Assembly: GCF_015709515.1 (NCBI RefSeq)
Contig: NZ_JADNQZ010000052.1
Location: 62,001-126,000, forward strand
Direction: 5' to 3'
Length of the DNA: 64,000 nucleotides
Source of the DNA: Methylocystis sp. H62
GTDB lineage: Bacteria; Pseudomonadota; Alphaproteobacteria; Rhizobiales; Beijerinckiaceae
Shown here one piece after another: positions 62,113 to 64,000 of this stretch. Both the position numbers and the translations under genes were made by a program. The notes beneath the pieces were generated by a model. That model was not told the origin of the DNA, did no database searches, and saw only the letters and a program-made list of their open reading frames with translations. Position 1 is the stretch's first letter, and each line of letters starts with the position of its first letter.

Positions 62113-63504
62113 ATGACAAAACTGATCTCGCGCAGCTTTCTCTTCACGGCGATGACGGTCGCGGCCCTCTCGCCCTCGCTCTCCTTTGGCGCCGACGGCT
62201 ATTTCCTGACAGGCTATGGTCCGCGTCAGAGAGCCTTGGGCGGCGCCGGCGTCGCCGACTCGCGAGACGCAATGGCCATGTCGATCAACCCGGCTGGCAT
62301 TGTCGGACTGGAACGGATGTTTCAAGTCGGACTCGGCGTAAGCCTGCCCGAGCGCGGCTATTCGACCGTTGGGCAGCCGGTGGTCCTGGCGCCTGGCGAT
62401 GTCAGGAGCGGTCGACCGATCTTTCCCGTGCCAAACGGCGCCTATGTCCAGCCGATCGACGCAGAGTCTGCTTGGGGCCTCGCTACCTACGGCAACGGCG
62501 GCCTCAATACCACCTATGACATTGGGCACTTCAAGCCGCCGGTCAAAGCGGGCCCGGGAGGCATTATCACTGTCGCTCCGACGTTTGGCGGCGTGCTCGG
62601 CGGCGGCGCGGCCGGGCTCGACCTCCAGCAGTCCTTTATGAGCGCCACCTACGCCAGAAAATTTGGTTCCATCACTATTGGATTTTCGCCCACGATCGCT
62701 GTTCAGATGTTGAATGTGCAGGGACTGAAAATCCTCTCCCCCTACTCCTCCAACATGTACAACTTTTCCGACATGGCCTACGATTGGTCGGTCGGGGGCG
62801 GCGTCCGCATCGGCCTCGAGTGGCGCGCGACGGATGAACTGCGCTTTGGCTTCTCCGGCACGACGCCCATGTTCATGACCAAATTTCAGAAATACAGAGG
62901 ACTTTTAGCGGACCAGGGCAGTTTCGACATTCCGGCGAACGTGATCGCCGGCGTCGCCTATGACGTGCTGCCCAACCTCACGTTGATGGCTGACTGGAGA
63001 CACATCTTTTATTCAGCGACGACCGTAGGCAATCAAAGCTTTCCCATTTGGTACGGGTCATTCGGTTCATCCGGCGGTCTTGGCTTCGATTGGCGCGACA
63101 CCGACTCCGCGTCATTGGGCGCCGAATGGCGCGCCACGCCAAAGCTGGCCTTGCGCGTTGGCTACCACTACTCAACTGTCCCGGGTAGAGACCGCGCCGC
63201 CACGCTTGCGGCGCTGGCGCCGGCCGTCGCCGCTCACTCCGTCACCGGCGGCTTTGGCTATCAGTTGACGAAAAATTCGTCGATCGACTTCGCCGCCATT
63301 TACGACTTCAAAAATTCGGTCAGCTACGCCGAAAACAATCCCTTTGTCGGCAGGGCGTTCTTTCCCGCGATTTCACTGAACGTTCCTCCCCACTACAACC
63401 CAAACGCCACAATCACCGCCTGGGGTCGCGCCACCCAGTTCACGGTCGGCTACAATTACAAATGGGATGCAGGCGATACTTCCTGGATTCCTAGTCATTT
63501 CTGA
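62113..63504 (+). CDS. FadL/TodX family outer-membrane transport protein
   Basis: The 463-residue protein has a signal peptide (about 1-26, ending SFGA) and the N-terminal hatch motif SINPAGIVGLERM (NPAG), then aromatic-rich barrel strands and a C-terminal segment QFTVGYNYKW. FadL-family channels take up hydrophobic compounds such as fatty acids or aromatic hydrocarbons; the substrate here is unknown. The frame is open upstream to 61843, but the ATG at 62113 starts the signal peptide. It is followed by a terminator. Confidence 0.92.
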   Translation: MTKLISRSFLFTAMTVAALSPSLSFGADGYFLTGYGPRQRALGGAGVADSRDAMAMSINPAGIVGLERMFQVGLGVSLPERGYSTVGQPVVLAPGDVRSGRPIFPVPNGAYVQPIDAESAWGLATYGNGGLNTTYDIGHFKPPVKAGPGGIITVAPTFGGVLGGGAAGLDLQQSFMSATYARKFGSITIGFSPTIAVQMLNVQGLKILSPYSSNMYNFSDMAYDWSVGGGVRIGLEWRATDELRFGFSGTTPMFMTKFQKYRGLLADQGSFDIPANVIAGVAYDVLPNLTLMADWRHIFYSATTVGNQSFPIWYGSFGSSGGLGFDWRDTDSASLGAEWRATPKLALRVGYHYSTVPGRDRAATLAALAPAVAAHSVTGGFGYQLTKNSSIDFAAIYDFKNSVSYAENNPFVGRAFFPAISLNVPPHYNPNATITAWGRATQFTVGYNYKWDAGDTSWIPSHF

Positions 63505-63547
63505 AAACTAGCGCTCCCTGACGGCCGCAGCGATCGGCGCCGCCTGG

Positions 63548-63579
63548 CGCGCCTCCTGAACGGGAGGCGCGTTTTTTTT
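63548..63579 (+). terminator. Intrinsic terminator between the FadL-type gene and mrp
   Basis: A perfect 9-base stem CGCGCCTCC-tgaacg-GGAGGCGCG (63548-63556 with 63563-63571) is followed by eight T residues. It ends the FadL transcript and lies just before the convergent mrp stop. Confidence 0.95.
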
Positions 63580-63589
63580 GCGTCTCGCC

Positions 63590-64000
63590 TCAGCCGACGA
63601 CGATCTTTGGCGCCGCGCGTGTTTTCTGCGTTTCGAGCAGCGTTTTCACCTTCGACGCGAGATTGAGATAGACGGCGGCCTGCGGGCTGTCGGGCTCGGC
63701 GCCCACGATCGGACTCCCGGCGTCCGAGGTTTGACGGATTTTGATGTCGAGCGGCGCCTCGCCCAGAAAAGGCACGCCCATCTGCTCGGCGTCGCGGCGC
63801 GCGCCGCCATGCGCGAAAATTTCCGAGCGCTCGCCGCAGTGGGGGCACAGGAAGTAGCTCATGTTTTCAATGACGCCGAGGATCGGCGCCTCGACTTTCT
63901 GGAACATCGCCACGGCGCGGCGCGCGTCGATCAGCGCCAGATCCTGCGGCGTCGAGACGATCACCGCGCCGGCGAGCGGCACCTGCTGCGCGATGGTGAG
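63590..64000 (-). CDS. mrp: Mrp/ApbC family Fe-S cluster carrier ATPase (C-terminal part)
   Basis: Only the C-terminal 136 or so codons lie in the window; the gene continues past base 64000. IVSTPQDLALIDARRAVAMF, PILGVIENMSYFLCPHCGE (bridging-cluster CxxC) and AEQMGVPFLGEAPLDIKIR are diagnostic of Mrp/ApbC proteins, which transfer Fe-S clusters. This adds to the suf genes at the left end, although about 60 kb away. The final residues are APKIVVG. Confidence 0.94.
   Translation of the reverse strand, partial: LTIAQQVPLAGAVIVSTPQDLALIDARRAVAMFQKVEAPILGVIENMSYFLCPHCGERSEIFAHGGARRDAEQMGVPFLGEAPLDIKIRQTSDAGSPIVGAEPDSPQAAVYLNLASKVKTLLETQKTRAAPKIVVG

Noticed and set aside
61691-62119. 142-codon minus-strand frame between thiC and the FadL-type gene
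   Set aside because: It has no conserved motif and crosses the start region of the FadL-type gene.

Overview
The window is GC-rich (roughly two thirds G+C by eye), densely coded chromosomal DNA from an alphaproteobacterium, most likely of the order Hyphomicrobiales (Rhizobiales). The support is an alphaproteobacterial-type suf operon that begins with an IscS-type desulfurase, the CtrA antagonist SciP, a DUF6111 gene overlapping a poly(A)-polymerase-type CCA-adding enzyme, a rlpA-dac-tmk-holB string, and several families of intergenic palindromic repeats typical of this order. A methylotrophic or methanotrophic relative (Methylocystis/Methylosinus/Beijerinckiaceae) is plausible but not proven. 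Most of the content is housekeeping; the accessory pieces are few and small.

Layout. 1-4443: Fe-S assembly (sufD partial, sufC, sufB, cysteine desulfurase), with a repeat inside the operon. 4538-7206: ECF sigma factor translationally coupled to a membrane VWA protein. 7263-9152: alpha/beta hydrolase and anmK, converging on a repeat. 9282-10169: a lone, lower-GC TIR-domain gene, a candidate defence effector. 10259-17089: MoxR ATPase, DUF58, BatA/DUF4159 and VWA-like membrane protein operon. 17429-18930: DUF6111 and CCA transferase. 19054-25152: holB, tmk, D-Ala-D-Ala carboxypeptidase, rlpA, recJ. 25443-28104: a three-gene cassette of a MelC1-like copper caddie, a MelC2-like tyrosinase and a family I.5 lipase homologue whose nucleophilic serine is glycine. 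28122-33420: marC, aldose epimerase, cysteine synthase, a membrane protein, mobA, and periplasmic thioredoxin with ccdA. 33690-39398: sciP, YbhN-like and Yip1-like membrane proteins, moaE-moaD-pgsA, doxX, nitroreductase, TPR protein, and a carrier-protein homologue without a pantetheine serine. 39595-46000: ilvD, CHASE3 hybrid histidine kinase, gpsA, PLD-like protein, tsaD. 46357-51598: Gly/Tyr-rich secreted protein, hemC-hemD, serine hydrolase, cysG. 51741-58086: TonB siderophore receptor, cytochrome c, alkB, gpmA, dapB, mog. 58428-59669: His-rich RlpA-like protein and a VapBC toxin-antitoxin pair. 59676-61698: thiC under a TPP riboswitch. 62113-64000: FadL-family porin and the 3' part of an Mrp/ApbC gene.

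How the genes work together. Tetrapyrrole synthesis (hemC, hemD, cysG), Fe-S assembly (suf, mrp) and iron uptake (TonB receptor) form one metal-centred theme. Molybdenum-cofactor genes are scattered (mobA, moaE/moaD, mog). Cell-envelope genes recur (anmK, dac, two RlpA proteins, pgsA, gpsA). No rRNA, tRNA, CRISPR array, insertion sequence or prophage was recognised.

The most unusual part is the tyrosinase cassette at 25443-28104. A Streptomyces-like caddie/tyrosinase pair is followed by a pseudo-lipase that keeps the family's zinc site and two of three catalytic residues but has lost its nucleophile, and none of the three proteins has an evident export signal.
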